Of a stretch of DNA of 43,181 nucleotides, positions 1 to 8,626 are shown one piece after another. Position 1 is the stretch's first letter, and each line of letters opens with the position of its first letter. The notes under the pieces are model-generated. The model saw only the letters and a program-made list of their open reading frames with translations. It searched no databases and was not told where the DNA came from. The stretch is from a virus. The stretch spans positions 1 through 43,181 of IMG/VR virus record IMGVR_UViG_3300002835_000374, one strand, 5' to 3'. A program made the translations under genes and the position numbers.

Positions 1-638
1 GTAACATGGGCGGCAACATGGGTGGCGGCAACATGGGTGGCGGCAACATGGGTGGCGGCAATATGGGTGGCGGCAACATGGGTGGTGGCAATTTTAATGC
101 TAATTCTCAAATTCCTCAAGATCAGATGGGGAATTTTGATGCTCAAATGGGCGATGGTTCTAATCCTGCCGATACAGATGAATCAAATGTTGCTCCAAGC
201 GAAGGTGGAGCAGATGAAGAAACAATTAAAAAATGTTTGCAAACTCTTAAAGATCAAGTTGAAAATTTTAAATCCGCAGATGAAGACAAAGGTCAGCAAA
301 TTGAGGACTTGATAAAGCAACTTGAAGACTTGATAAACAGCGTTATGGGTAATGATGAAGATGAGAATGAAGACGAGGATGAGGATAAAGAAGAGGAAGA
401 TGAAAAGGGAGAAGGAAATAAAGGTAAAGAAAAATCGTCAAATGCAGGAGAAATGGGTGGTCCACCTATGGGAGGCATGGAAAACATGAGTGGGGACCAA
501 GGCGGCGGTAATCAGAGCGGTGGAGACATGGGTGGTGGCTTTGGCGGCGGCATGGGTGGCGGTGGCATGGGCGGCGGCATGGGCGGCAGCGGTCAGGGTG
601 GTGGCATGGGAGGTAGTGGCATGGGAGGCGGCTACTAA
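1..638 (+). CDS. Gly/Met/Asn-repeat acidic protein, 5' end outside window
   Basis: The frame is open to the left edge, so the true start is not visible. The visible part begins with about six M-G-G-G-N pentapeptide repeats. A helical, charged stretch follows (roughly residues 70-115, likely coiled coil), then a strongly acidic Asp/Glu run (about 114-135), and then a second Gly/Met-rich tail to the stop. No catalytic motif is visible and I do not recognise a family. Low-complexity glycine flanks around an acidic core suggest a structural or scaffold-type protein, and the tail genes lie just downstream, but this is inference. It converges with the next gene, and the two stops overlap by 4 bases. 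Confidence 0.7.
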   Translation, partial: NMGGNMGGGNMGGGNMGGGNMGGGNMGGGNFNANSQIPQDQMGNFDAQMGDGSNPADTDESNVAPSEGGADEETIKKCLQTLKDQVENFKSADEDKGQQIEDLIKQLEDLINSVMGNDEDENEDEDEDKEEEDEKGEGNKGKEKSSNAGEMGGPPMGGMENMSGDQGGGNQSGGDMGGGFGGGMGGGGMGGGMGGSGQGGGMGGSGMGGGY

Positions 639-1471
639 GGTTTGCGTTTATTTAATTTATTATAATTTACCAATTTATATCGTAGCTTGCCTTTAACCAC
701 GGGGCAAGCTACAAGTTTTTCTAGAAATTCATCAACACCTGCAATTCCTTTTTTCTCAAAAATAGTTTTTAATTGCTTATATTTGTCATCAAACTCTTGA
801 TTCAAACTATCTTTCCACACATGTTTAGCAACTTTTCTTCTATTGTTGAATATAATATCATTCCTTTTTTCTCTTGATTTTTTAATTTCAGCAGGCATTT
901 CGTCAATTTCATAATTTACTTTTTTGGGTAAAATGAAAATTTGTGCATAAGGTTTTCCTTTTTGAAAAATTTGCTGTTGACCTTCAAGAGGTGCTTTAAA
1001 TACTACAAAGAAAATACTACTCCAAAATTCCCCTTGGATATGACCGGGAACAGCGCATGGTGTTTGCCAAGTTGGGTCTGTATAAAAACTTGGATGTGGT
1101 TCTATTCTGACGATATGTCCCGGTGGAGGCATGATGTCAAGACTTGACGTAAAGCCGTAATGTCCTTCAGCAAATGTACCAAAAGGTGGAATGGTTGAAT
1201 ATTTTACATTTAATTTTTCTTTAGACCAATCACCTTCAAATATTAATTTTCCTTTTACATTTTTAACAATTGTTGTTGTGTTGAAGTGATATACTAATTC
1301 TAGACCATAGGTACTTCCATCTATAAATGGCAAGCAATGAAATGGTTGAGCTTTACTTCCATTGGTATGATCGTTTGTTTCCCCAGCAAAACCGGGGATT
1401 TCAATCTTGATTTTACGAGGAGCAATACTAGTCCCGTAAGTGCGATACATAACTTTGGTTTTATTTTCCAT
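635..1471 (-). CDS. conserved phage protein of unknown function, possibly DUF6065-like
   Basis: The gene encodes 278 aa, starting at ATG 1471. The N-terminal two thirds is beta-rich with a distinctive Pro/His/Trp core (residues about 115-150: PPPGH, IEPHPSFYTD, GEFWSSIFFVVFKAP). The C-terminal third is a basic, helical tail. From memory the HPSFYTD-like segment resembles the DUF6065 family, whose function is unknown; I cannot confirm this without a search. It is a lone minus-strand gene between plus-strand virion genes, divergent from the gp15-like gene across a 45-base spacer. There is no membrane segment or signal peptide. Confidence 0.75.
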   Translation of the reverse strand: MENKTKVMYRTYGTSIAPRKIKIEIPGFAGETNDHTNGSKAQPFHCLPFIDGSTYGLELVYHFNTTTIVKNVKGKLIFEGDWSKEKLNVKYSTIPPFGTFAEGHYGFTSSLDIMPPPGHIVRIEPHPSFYTDPTWQTPCAVPGHIQGEFWSSIFFVVFKAPLEGQQQIFQKGKPYAQIFILPKKVNYEIDEMPAEIKKSREKRNDIIFNNRRKVAKHVWKDSLNQEFDDKYKQLKTIFEKKGIAGVDEFLEKLVACPVVKGKLRYKLVNYNKLNKRKP

Positions 1472-1492
1472 AACTTATTACAGTGAAAATTA

Positions 1493-1510
1493 AAACAAAT
1501 AAGACTAAAT
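1493..1510 (+). promoter_or_regulatory. conserved box upstream of gp15-like gene
   Basis: The 18-base box AAACAAATAAGACTAAAT ends 7 bases before the gp15-like ATG. A 17/18 identical copy lies at 9341-9358, upstream of the gp26-like gene. It is probably a promoter or activator element for virion-protein operons. The right end (ACTAAATA) is close to the T4 late octamer TATAAATA. Confidence 0.45.
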
Positions 1511-1516
1511 AATTCT

Positions 1517-2515
1517 ATGCCAAACACAGCGCAAAATATGAATCACCAAGAAAAACAAATTAATCCTTGTCCAGATTCAAGTTTATTAAATATTTCCAAT
1601 AATATTGATCCACCTCCGGGCATGAATTGCCACATGGAACCTGATAATCAAAATAATGTTAATAATAATGGTGCTTCTGACTGGTTACAAGATAATTTTA
1701 TCAACAATCTTGGCAATGGATCAGCCAATAACTGTGATCCAATGCAAGCCGGAAAAATAGTTAATGAGCCAGCTAGTCAGTTAAACGAAAATACAATTTA
1801 TCGATATTCAAAGGCATTAAGAGGCACCGACGAAGGTGTCATGGATCTTTTTAGAAATATTGTTGTAATTGATGAAGATGGAAAAGCAGTTCAAGTTCCA
1901 ATAATTTGGGCAACACAAGAAAGAGCTGTTGCTGCAATTCTGCAAAAAAATGTTCGCAAAGATGAAACACTTGTTGTTGACAGAATTATATTGCCCATGA
2001 TGGCAATTAGCTCAACTGGTTATGAATTTGATACTAAGAGATATACTTATCATCAAGCAATGAGTTATGTGGATGCTTATACAGGCAGAGAGCCTGATAA
2101 ATCAGAAAAATTTTCGAACAGGTCTACATTGTTTGGGATTGGCAGAGGGATACCTATTAATATTTCTTATACAATGTATGTTTGGACAATGCAATTAGAA
2201 GATATGAATCAAATATTTGAACAAATAGTTACAAAATTCAGTTTAGTAGCGTACATAAAAGTAAGAGGAGTTTTGCAGGAAGTGATTGTTAAATTGGATT
2301 CTATTGCTAGTAACCTTAATACTGAACCGGGCGATGCGGCTCAAAGAGTAATAAAGTTCCAATTTGGCTTAACAGCAGAAACATTCGTTCCTATGCCAGC
2401 AAAAATATATGATTCTTTGATCAAAGTTGTAAAAACAGATTTGGTAAATTCTGTAGATGAAGATAAAATTACCAAAGTAATAGCTAAAATTGAGGAAATG
2501 GCACCACGATTATGA
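1517..2515 (+). CDS. gp15: tail sheath stabilizer/tail terminator, gp15-like
   Basis: In T4, gp15 caps the end of the tail and is needed to stabilise the sheath and join the tail to the head. This protein has 332 aa against 272 in T4. The difference is an Asn-rich low-complexity N-terminal extension of about 90 residues. The conserved part begins near residue 93 (YRYSKALRG) and keeps the gp15 pattern: a VQVPIIWAT-like strand, a DRIILPMMAIS segment, and ISYTMYVWTMQLEDMNQIFEQI followed by a strand-rich C-terminal half. It opens the tail operon gp15, small ORF, sheath, tube, tube, and its stop overlaps the next start (ATGA). There is no clear Shine-Dalgarno sequence, so the mRNA may be nearly leaderless from the adjacent AT-rich box. 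Confidence 0.85.
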   Translation: MPNTAQNMNHQEKQINPCPDSSLLNISNNIDPPPGMNCHMEPDNQNNVNNNGASDWLQDNFINNLGNGSANNCDPMQAGKIVNEPASQLNENTIYRYSKALRGTDEGVMDLFRNIVVIDEDGKAVQVPIIWATQERAVAAILQKNVRKDETLVVDRIILPMMAISSTGYEFDTKRYTYHQAMSYVDAYTGREPDKSEKFSNRSTLFGIGRGIPINISYTMYVWTMQLEDMNQIFEQIVTKFSLVAYIKVRGVLQEVIVKLDSIASNLNTEPGDAAQRVIKFQFGLTAETFVPMPAKIYDSLIKVVKTDLVNSVDEDKITKVIAKIEEMAPRL

Positions 2516-2739
2516 TAGAAATAACAAACATTTGCAAGCATCCAGTTCAACTTGTTATAAAGAGCAAGAAAAAAATAAATTCTTTTACAACTTTAAATAT
2601 TCCGGGTATCGGATGTAAAAAAAATATTTATAATTTAGAAGATGAAAGGTCTACTGCATATATAGAAAGAGTAGAAAAAATGGGTCTTATCAAGACTAGA
2701 TATGTACCAAATAATATTTTGACTGAGGGAGAAAAGTAA
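2512..2739 (+). CDS. small unknown protein of the tail operon
   Basis: The gene encodes 75 aa. Its start overlaps the gp15-like stop by four bases (ATGA) and it ends one base before the sheath ATG, so it is translationally coupled on both sides. The sequence looks like a compact beta-rich domain (residues 1-40) followed by a short helix. No family recognised. Its fixed place between tail terminator and sheath suggests a virion or tail-assembly role, by context only. Confidence 0.7.
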   Translation: MIEITNICKHPVQLVIKSKKKINSFTTLNIPGIGCKKNIYNLEDERSTAYIERVEKMGLIKTRYVPNNILTEGEK

Positions 2740-2740
2740 A

Positions 2741-5128
2741 ATGGCAACTTTACGAGGCTTTCCTGCAAGCAACACAATTAGCCCTTCTGTGAGAATCACA
2801 GAAAACGACTTCACTTTTGTTAGCCCAACCACAAGCTTTCATAAGGTCGGTTTAATTGGGTTTGCTAGCAAGGGTCCGATCAACACACCAACAAGTGTAA
2901 GAACTTTGACTGATCTTGTTACCAAATTTGGTAATCCACATCCTGACACAAGTGATCCTTATTTGATCTATGCTGCACAGCAAGTTCTTAGGGTTTCGAG
3001 TGAGGTTGTAATTACCAGAGTAGCGGACACAGATCCAACTAGTAATACTCAAGCAAATTCTGCTTCAGTTTTAGTTCCATCTACTGGTGGACTTGTTGAT
3101 ATTATCGGTTCAAGCACTGGAACTCCTAGTATCACACCAGTTGCTGGAGGAACTTTTGAGTTTGTCGAAGATGGTTATTTTAGTTGGAAACTAAATAATA
3201 TTCTTGCAAGCAAAATTCTTATTGTTCCTAAGAATGATCCAACAACAAATCCAGATTATCCAACAGATTATACACTTGAAGAACTTGTGGATTATCTAAA
3301 CTCTCAGCTTAATCCATCGATTGATGGAATTCAATTTGTAGCAACAACAAGCGAAACTTTAGGAGTTAAGTCTACTTGGGCTTACGGCGTAGGAGCTTCT
3401 ATTGAATTAGTCTCCCACCAGAATTCGATATACGGTGGAATAAACAGTATTGTTGGTCTTGGCACTAGCATGACCCAAGCAGAATTAACTGGCTCTACAA
3501 ATCGTTATCCATCTTCAGGTTCTGCTGGCAGCTGGGATTTTGATACATTAGATCCAACTGATTTGGCTAACGCTTTGCAAGTAGTTGTAACAGGAACAGG
3601 AAATGTTAATATCGATGATGTTGTTCAAATTATCGATCTATCAGTTCTAAACAATGGTCCTTATACAACAGCCGAAGTTGTTGATGAAATCAACACCCAG
3701 ATTGATTCTCTTACTGGTGGCTTTGTAGCTTCCGATGATGGTTCTGATCATATTGTTCTTACAACTTTAGCTTATGGTTCAGGTAGTAAAATACTTGTTA
3801 AATCAGAAAGCTCAATGGATAGCATTTTTGGCATAAGCAATATTACTGCTACTGGTGATTCTCCTGTAAAAGCTACTGGAAGTGGTTTAACTGCACAAGC
3901 TGGCAAAGTAACTGGTGGTGCAAACAGCAGTGGATCAAAGAGTTTTACTATTTTCGCTGATAGTCCCGGTATTGAAGGCAATCAGACAAGAGTAATTATT
4001 ACAACTAATCCTTATGATGGCACATTCCAGATGCAGGTCTACAATAATGGACAACAAGTTGAATCTTGGGGAAATCTAACCAAGAACCAACTTTCTTCTT
4101 TCTACGTTGAGTCTTATCTTAATACAGTTAGTAACTTTATCAGAGTTTCAGATAACACTGCTGTTACTGCACCTCCTGCTAATACGTCTACAACTGGTTT
4201 ATTATTAACTGGTGGTACTGATGGCATTCCAGTTGATCCTGACACACAAGATGATTTAATCATCGGTAATCCAACCGCAGGCACTGGTCTTTATTCTTTC
4301 TCTGAACCAGAACAAGTTGATATCGACTTGATAGCAACACCGGGAAGAAGCTCAACAGCAGTTGTAAGAGTACTAATTGATATTTGTGAATCTTATCGTC
4401 AAGACGCTCTTGCAATTATTGACCCTCCATTTGGTCTTACAGTTAATGAAATCGTTAATTGGCAAAATGGTGTTCATCCTTTGAACAATACCAGACTTGA
4501 TACTGATTTCGCTGCTTTGTATTACCCTTGGGTGGACATAACTGATACTTTCAATAATATCAGTGTTTGGGTGCCACCATCTGGCTCTGTTCTAGCAGCA
4601 ATTTGTCAAAGCGATTCAATCTCTGGTCCTTGGTATGCTCCTGCTGGATTAACTAGAGGTGTTGTTCCAAATATCAATAATGTGTTCAGCAGACCTTCAT
4701 TAGCTGAACGTGACTTAATGTATGGCAATAACAACGCTATCAATCCAATTATTAGTTATCCTGATGTTGGTGGATTTGTAATTTGGGGACAAAAGACTCT
4801 TCAAAGAACGCCAACCGCTCTTGATAGAATCAATGTCCGCAGAATGTTGTTCTATGTTGAAAAAAGCATCAAGAGCATTTCAAAGAATTATTTGTTTGAA
4901 CCAAATAATGCTGCAACTAGGTCTGCATTTATAAACGCTTGTTCTCAAATACTTACTAGGCTTGTAGCAAATTCTGGGGCACAAGATTTCGTAGTTAAAT
5001 GTGATGATGAATTAAATACATCAGATGTAATCGCAAGAAATGAATTAAGAGCAAGAATAGGTATTGTGCCAGTCTATGCTATCGAATTCATATTTATCGA
5101 ATTTAATTTAGTAAGAACATTAGCATAA
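2741..5128 (+). CDS. gp18: tail sheath protein, gp18-like
   Basis: This is the contractile sheath subunit: rings of it surround the tail tube and shorten on infection. It has 795 aa, longer than T4 gp18 (659 aa). The N-terminal part shows the usual sheath opening (SPSVRITENDF, then VGLIGFASKGPINTPTSVRTLTDLVTKFG). The C-terminal half carries the conserved assembly domain (RRMLFYVEKSIKSISKNYLFEPNN and the final EFIFIEFNLVRTLA strand). Residues about 100-480 are a long Gly/Ser/Thr/Asp-rich insertion of repeated beta domains, presumably surface-exposed. GC content looks higher than in neighbouring genes by eye, as expected for a highly expressed virion gene. The Shine-Dalgarno GGGAG lies 9 bases upstream. 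Confidence 0.95.
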   Translation: MATLRGFPASNTISPSVRITENDFTFVSPTTSFHKVGLIGFASKGPINTPTSVRTLTDLVTKFGNPHPDTSDPYLIYAAQQVLRVSSEVVITRVADTDPTSNTQANSASVLVPSTGGLVDIIGSSTGTPSITPVAGGTFEFVEDGYFSWKLNNILASKILIVPKNDPTTNPDYPTDYTLEELVDYLNSQLNPSIDGIQFVATTSETLGVKSTWAYGVGASIELVSHQNSIYGGINSIVGLGTSMTQAELTGSTNRYPSSGSAGSWDFDTLDPTDLANALQVVVTGTGNVNIDDVVQIIDLSVLNNGPYTTAEVVDEINTQIDSLTGGFVASDDGSDHIVLTTLAYGSGSKILVKSESSMDSIFGISNITATGDSPVKATGSGLTAQAGKVTGGANSSGSKSFTIFADSPGIEGNQTRVIITTNPYDGTFQMQVYNNGQQVESWGNLTKNQLSSFYVESYLNTVSNFIRVSDNTAVTAPPANTSTTGLLLTGGTDGIPVDPDTQDDLIIGNPTAGTGLYSFSEPEQVDIDLIATPGRSSTAVVRVLIDICESYRQDALAIIDPPFGLTVNEIVNWQNGVHPLNNTRLDTDFAALYYPWVDITDTFNNISVWVPPSGSVLAAICQSDSISGPWYAPAGLTRGVVPNINNVFSRPSLAERDLMYGNNNAINPIISYPDVGGFVIWGQKTLQRTPTALDRINVRRMLFYVEKSIKSISKNYLFEPNNAATRSAFINACSQILTRLVANSGAQDFVVKCDDELNTSDVIARNELRARIGIVPVYAIEFIFIEFNLVRTLA

Positions 5129-5152
5129 TTAAAGAAAAACAAGGGAGGATTA

Positions 5153-5812
5153 ATGGCTAATACAATCAATAATATGGGCATTGGGGCGCTAAACAACGTA
5201 GCTTTTAAACGAAAATACCGTTGGGTGTTTTCTGTTGAAAATATCGGTGGTGGTGGTCCTAACAGTTTTGGTGTTTCTGGTAAATATGTAAAATCAGCAA
5301 AAAGACCATCAATAGAAATCGATGATAGTGCTGAAATCAATTTTCTAAATGGTAAGACTTGGCTTCCCGGAAAAGCAACATTTAGTGAACTAGAATTCAC
5401 TTACTATGATGTTGCTGTTCCCGGTGATCCAACTATTTCAAATCTTTTAAGATGGGTCAATAGAGTTTATAACTTTGCTGCTCCAGCGAACGGCGTTGCT
5501 AATTCGACAGAAATATCTGCAACTCAAAGAAGCTACGCTACAGATCCAACTGGTGCTGGTTTTGGCTATGGTGGAACAGGCAAGCTTATTCTTCTTGATG
5601 GTTGTGGCTATGTTTTAGAAACGTGGACTTTAGTAAACTGTTGGCCCAAGAGTATCGACTTTGGTGACCTTGATTATAGTGAATCTGCTGAATGTAATAT
5701 TGTTATGACTCTTAGATATTCATATGCTAAGTATGAAAACAATTGTGCAACAGCTGCTCCTGAATTGTGCAACACTCCTGTTTGCGGTACTGGTTTGGGT
5801 GCTAATTTATAA
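5153..5812 (+). CDS. gp19: tail tube protein, gp19-like
   Basis: This is the inner tail tube subunit through which DNA passes. It has 219 aa (T4 gp19: 163 aa). The gp19 hallmarks are visible: an FVFS-type strand after a short N-terminus (KYRWVFSVENI), central TFYDVA-like text (FTYYDVAVPGD), and the late LDGCGYVLETWTLVNCWPKSIDFGDLDYS block followed by VMTLRYSYA. A Cys-rich tail (residues about 198-214) is unusual. A strong GGGAGG ribosome binding site fits high expression. It sits directly after the sheath gene, as in T4. Confidence 0.93.
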   Translation: MANTINNMGIGALNNVAFKRKYRWVFSVENIGGGGPNSFGVSGKYVKSAKRPSIEIDDSAEINFLNGKTWLPGKATFSELEFTYYDVAVPGDPTISNLLRWVNRVYNFAAPANGVANSTEISATQRSYATDPTGAGFGYGGTGKLILLDGCGYVLETWTLVNCWPKSIDFGDLDYSESAECNIVMTLRYSYAKYENNCATAAPELCNTPVCGTGLGANL

Positions 5813-5827
5813 AGGATAAAATCGATT

Positions 5828-6409
5828 ATGCCTAAGATGGGTGTAGGTTTTGCTTCTTATACTACATTTAAGAAGCAAAACCGTTTTGTGTTACATATTC
5901 CTAATGTCACGCATGTTGGAAATAGTTCAACCCGTGTTTACAATAAAGTTTTAATAGAAGAAAAAGCTGCTAGACCTAGTGTGTCTTTTAAAGAATTTGA
6001 TGTCCCACATTTAATGGAAACTGTGTTTTATGCTGCTAAGCCTGAGTGGAAGCCTATTCAAGTAACATTGTATGATGTAGCTGCAACTAATCCTGCTTTG
6101 AATTGGATTAATTCGATTTACTCGGTACAAAGAAATGCTTTTAGAGGTCAAACGGGTGCGAGTTATTTTGGTGCCATCGCTAACAATTTTAAAAGAGACA
6201 TACAAATATTTATGTTAGATGGTTGCGGTTTTGCTTTAGAGGCATGGAATTATGTAAATGCATATCCATCTTCTGTTGACTTTGGTGGCACTGATATGAC
6301 ATCTGATCAGCCTATGAGAGTGGTAATGGATATCAGATATGATAGAGCATATTGGGAACCATGCAGCAGGAGATTAATAAATTTAGCATCATCATATATG
6401 ATGCCTTAG
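5828..6409 (+). CDS. second tail tube-like protein (gp19 paralogue)
   Basis: The gene encodes 193 aa and lies 15 bases after the first tube gene. It is clearly a paralogue: the same layout of FVLHIPNV start, VTLYDVAATNPAL, and a late LDGCGFALEAWNYVNAYPSSVDFGGTD block with VVMDIRYDRAYWEP. It lacks the Cys-rich C-terminus of its neighbour. One copy may form the main tube and the other a tube-end or adaptor ring; the sequence does not say which. It is convergent with the next gene, with no gap between stops. Confidence 0.88.
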   Translation: MPKMGVGFASYTTFKKQNRFVLHIPNVTHVGNSSTRVYNKVLIEEKAARPSVSFKEFDVPHLMETVFYAAKPEWKPIQVTLYDVAATNPALNWINSIYSVQRNAFRGQTGASYFGAIANNFKRDIQIFMLDGCGFALEAWNYVNAYPSSVDFGGTDMTSDQPMRVVMDIRYDRAYWEPCSRRLINLASSYMMP

Positions 6410-6685
6410 TTATTCGCCATTATCTTCTTGTAATTTTTTATATTCATCTGGTTCGAGAAATTGATCTACTTCAAGAACCTTACGACATTCTTCAAGAAAT
6501 GTTTCTAATTCTTTATTTTTCATACTAAGAATTCGACAAGCGCCAGACTTATTAAGTCTGCCTTTTTTAGTATAAACTAGGTTCTCGTTTGAAAGCAACA
6601 AACCAATTTTTTCTTTAAGATAACTTTTTTCAAGAATGGTAAGAAGTTCTCCGTTTTCGATACTTTCTAAAAACCTATTCTTCAT
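6410..6685 (-). CDS. small charged unknown protein
   Basis: The gene encodes 91 aa and is almost entirely helical and charged, with no Cys. A GGAG ribosome binding site sits 6 bases before the ATG at 6685. The middle (residues about 38-60, KKGRLNKSGACRILSMKNKELETFLEE) looks like a helix-turn-helix or coiled coil, but no family is recognised. It ends exactly where the second tube gene ends, on the other strand. Confidence 0.65.
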   Translation of the reverse strand: MKNRFLESIENGELLTILEKSYLKEKIGLLLSNENLVYTKKGRLNKSGACRILSMKNKELETFLEECRKVLEVDQFLEPDEYKKLQEDNGE

Positions 6686-6753
6686 ATAAATCTCCTAAAA
6701 ATCAAAGTTAGCTTAGTAAGCTAAATTTAAATATACATCAAATTGAATTAAAA

Positions 6754-7242
6754 TCAAATTCTTTTAATAGGAATTTCTCTACTTATCTTTGCAAAGTAAA
6801 ATTCTTGATATCTTTTCTTAAGTTCTTCGAAATTTTTGTTTGATCTGTAAATTTGTCTTAAGTGATGTATTAGGCATGTGGTTAAAAAATTAAATGCTTT
6901 ACTTCCACGATGTGGATCAAACCGTTCGATTTTAGAAAAACATATAAATACGCCTTCTTGCACAGCGTCATCGTAATCAATTTTTTGAAAATTTCTAAAT
7001 CGAACGATATTTTCTGCTAAAGTGAAAAATTCTTTTGCCAAATTATCTTGACTTTGTTTTAATATTTTTTCATTTTGAATAATTTTATCCTCATCTAGTT
7101 GTAGGGTAATTTTATCAGTATTCTTTTTATGGATTTCGTAATCTTGACGAAACAATTCATATTTTCTTTTATTCTTTTTAGCTTGTTGGAAATCTATAAT
7201 GTTTTTTTCAAGGTATTTGTTATCAAGATAATGGTTACTCAT
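6754..7242 (-). CDS. sigma factor region-2 protein, candidate gp55-like late sigma
   Basis: Starting at ATG 7242 gives 162 aa. A longer frame (to 7401) would run antisense through the divergent gene, so I chose the internal start. Residues about 72-140 read as sigma-70 region 2: a helix, then DDAVQEGVFICFSKIERFDPHRGSKAFNFLTTCLIHHLRQIYR, matching the usual ED..QEG....AV.KFDP.RG..F.TYA...I...I.R pattern. There is no region 4. T4 gp55 is a similarly minimal sigma that reads the -10 octamer TATAAATA with help from the sliding clamp. The clamp-binding C-terminal motif of T4 gp55 is not obvious; the end is basic (REIPIKRI). It probably directs late transcription in this phage. Confidence 0.65.
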   Translation of the reverse strand: MSNHYLDNKYLEKNIIDFQQAKKNKRKYELFRQDYEIHKKNTDKITLQLDEDKIIQNEKILKQSQDNLAKEFFTLAENIVRFRNFQKIDYDDAVQEGVFICFSKIERFDPHRGSKAFNFLTTCLIHHLRQIYRSNKNFEELKKRYQEFYFAKISREIPIKRI

Positions 7243-7264
7243 ATTAGAAATATAGTGTGAATCT
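7243..7264. promoter_or_regulatory. 22-base divergent spacer with TATAGT
   Basis: This spacer separates the sigma-like start (7242, minus) from the plus gene at 7265. It contains AAATATAGTG, with TATAGT at 7251-7256, 8 bases before the plus ATG. Neither side has a Shine-Dalgarno sequence, so transcripts may be leaderless. Inferred from sequence only. Confidence 0.35.
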
Positions 7265-8032
7265 ATGAAAATAAATTGTGCAATCATAGTTGATTCTTTA
7301 GAAGAAAAAGAAATATGTGTGAATAAATTCTCACATATAGCAAATAAATCTTTTTTTACTTTTGACAAAACAATTAAATCTTTGAACTTATTAAAAAGCA
7401 AAAGAAATATTTTTCCTGAATTAGAATTGTTCTATGAAGGTGAATTCTTTTTCTTATTGTATCCAGATGAAGAAATTCTTTTTTGGGATGAAGAAGAGAT
7501 ATTTAAATCTCATCACAATCTAATTGTGGATAAATGGATAGTTAAGACGAAAAGAAGCAACGCTAAAATTCCAGAAGTTTCTAAAATATTTATAAAGAGT
7601 TCTTTTACCAATGTGAAAAGGTTTGATGAAGAATGGTGTAATTTATATTTGCCCAAAGGAAACTTGTTAGTAAAATTACAAGAATATATTTTCTCTAATG
7701 ACATTGAATTAAACGAATTATTTATAATCTATCAATATGTATTTGAAAAATTAAAAGCAAGCCATCATAATCAAGAGCTTATAGACTTGATCAATTCTAT
7801 AATTGAAAAATATCCTTCTTTTATAGAATTGATCAACTTGTGGGGAGATTACTTATATGAAATGAATCTTTTTATGGATGCAAAAATATATTATGAAAAA
7901 GCTTTAGAAATGGCATTTCATAGAGATATTTATGACTTTATGCCAATGATTCCAAGCATGCATAAAAATCATCCTAATAAAATGCTATCTAACATAAAAA
8001 CATTAATATTAAAGTATGATACGATGATATAA
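7265..8032 (+). CDS. unknown protein with TPR-like C-terminus
   Basis: The gene encodes 255 aa, divergent from the sigma-like gene. The N-terminal half (1-150) is an unrecognised alpha/beta region with an acidic patch (YPDEEILFWDEEEIF). The C-terminal part (about 170-255) has the spacing of one or two tetratricopeptide-type helical hairpins (FIELINLWGDYLYEMNLFMDAKIYYEKALEMA), which usually mediate protein binding. No catalytic motif and no membrane segment. Its pairing with the sigma-like gene hints at a regulatory link, but nothing firmer. Confidence 0.65.
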   Translation: MKINCAIIVDSLEEKEICVNKFSHIANKSFFTFDKTIKSLNLLKSKRNIFPELELFYEGEFFFLLYPDEEILFWDEEEIFKSHHNLIVDKWIVKTKRSNAKIPEVSKIFIKSSFTNVKRFDEEWCNLYLPKGNLLVKLQEYIFSNDIELNELFIIYQYVFEKLKASHHNQELIDLINSIIEKYPSFIELINLWGDYLYEMNLFMDAKIYYEKALEMAFHRDIYDFMPMIPSMHKNHPNKMLSNIKTLILKYDTMI

Positions 8033-8437
8033 TCAATACAAATTATCAAGTTCATTGATAACAATTGTTACTTGATCTTCGTATCTTGTAATAGCTATTT
8101 GTTTACGACCGTGAGGAAGTTTTTTCATTTCTTTTTCAAGGTCACCAATTGAGCAATTGATAACACGCCAATTGTTTTTAGAAAGGCGTTCAATTTCTTC
8201 TTCTTGGGACATGACTTCTTTGCCCGGAAAGTAAGCAAGAACTTGATCTTTTGCTTCTTTTATAATCTTCTTGTATAATGGCACATTACAAGAACAACTA
8301 GGATTGTTGATAAATTTTTCAATTTCTGGATTCAATGATTCTGGTAACTTGCTACGAAAGTTTTCATCTTTCATAGCAGCTTTGATATCCATCAAGCTAA
8401 CATATGCTTTAGATTGTTTCTGATCTTGATCGCTCAT
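8033..8437 (-). CDS. unknown small protein
   Basis: The gene encodes 134 aa and is charged and mostly helical, with one Cys-containing turn (residues about 48-53, PSCSCNVPLYKKI). A GGGG ribosome binding site lies just before the ATG. It is the last gene of a four-gene minus-strand operon (9312 to 8033) whose members overlap by 4-29 bases or abut. No family recognised. It is convergent with the TPR-like gene, with stops adjacent. Confidence 0.65.
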   Translation of the reverse strand: MSDQDQKQSKAYVSLMDIKAAMKDENFRSKLPESLNPEIEKFINNPSCSCNVPLYKKIIKEAKDQVLAYFPGKEVMSQEEEIERLSKNNWRVINCSIGDLEKEMKKLPHGRKQIAITRYEDQVTIVINELDNLY

Positions 8438-8624
8438 TTTTCTTTCCCCTTAAAGCATGACCACAGCTTACACATCTATAAAGAGTGTTTTGTTTAACAA
8501 ATTTCTCTTTATCTGTTTCTTTTTCCATAACAATATTTTGAATTTCTGATCTTGAAATTTTTACTAATTTCTCAAGATCTTTTTCAAGATATTTTTTACC
8601 ACAGTTATCACAAATTGTATGCAT
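8409..8624 (-). CDS. small zinc-ribbon protein
   Basis: The gene encodes 71 aa with two CxxC knuckles, CDNC at residues 5-8 and CVSC at about 51-54, separated by a charged helix. This is the layout of a zinc ribbon that binds nucleic acid or another protein. The C-terminus is basic. Its 3' end overlaps the next gene by 29 bases. The function is not known; small zinc ribbons in phages often act as transcription or nuclease cofactors, which is only a family-level remark. Confidence 0.65.
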   Translation of the reverse strand: MHTICDNCGKKYLEKDLEKLVKISRSEIQNIVMEKETDKEKFVKQNTLYRCVSCGHALRGKKNERSRSETI

Positions 8625-8626
8625 TG

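Noticed and set aside
293-487. minus-strand Ser-rich frame inside the Gly/Met gene
   Set aside because: It is the mirror of the acidic GAT/GAA-rich codons; no ribosome binding site.
7243-7401. longer N-terminus of the sigma-like gene
   Set aside because: It would lie antisense over the start of the divergent TPR-like gene; the internal ATG at 7242 is enough for the region-2 domain.
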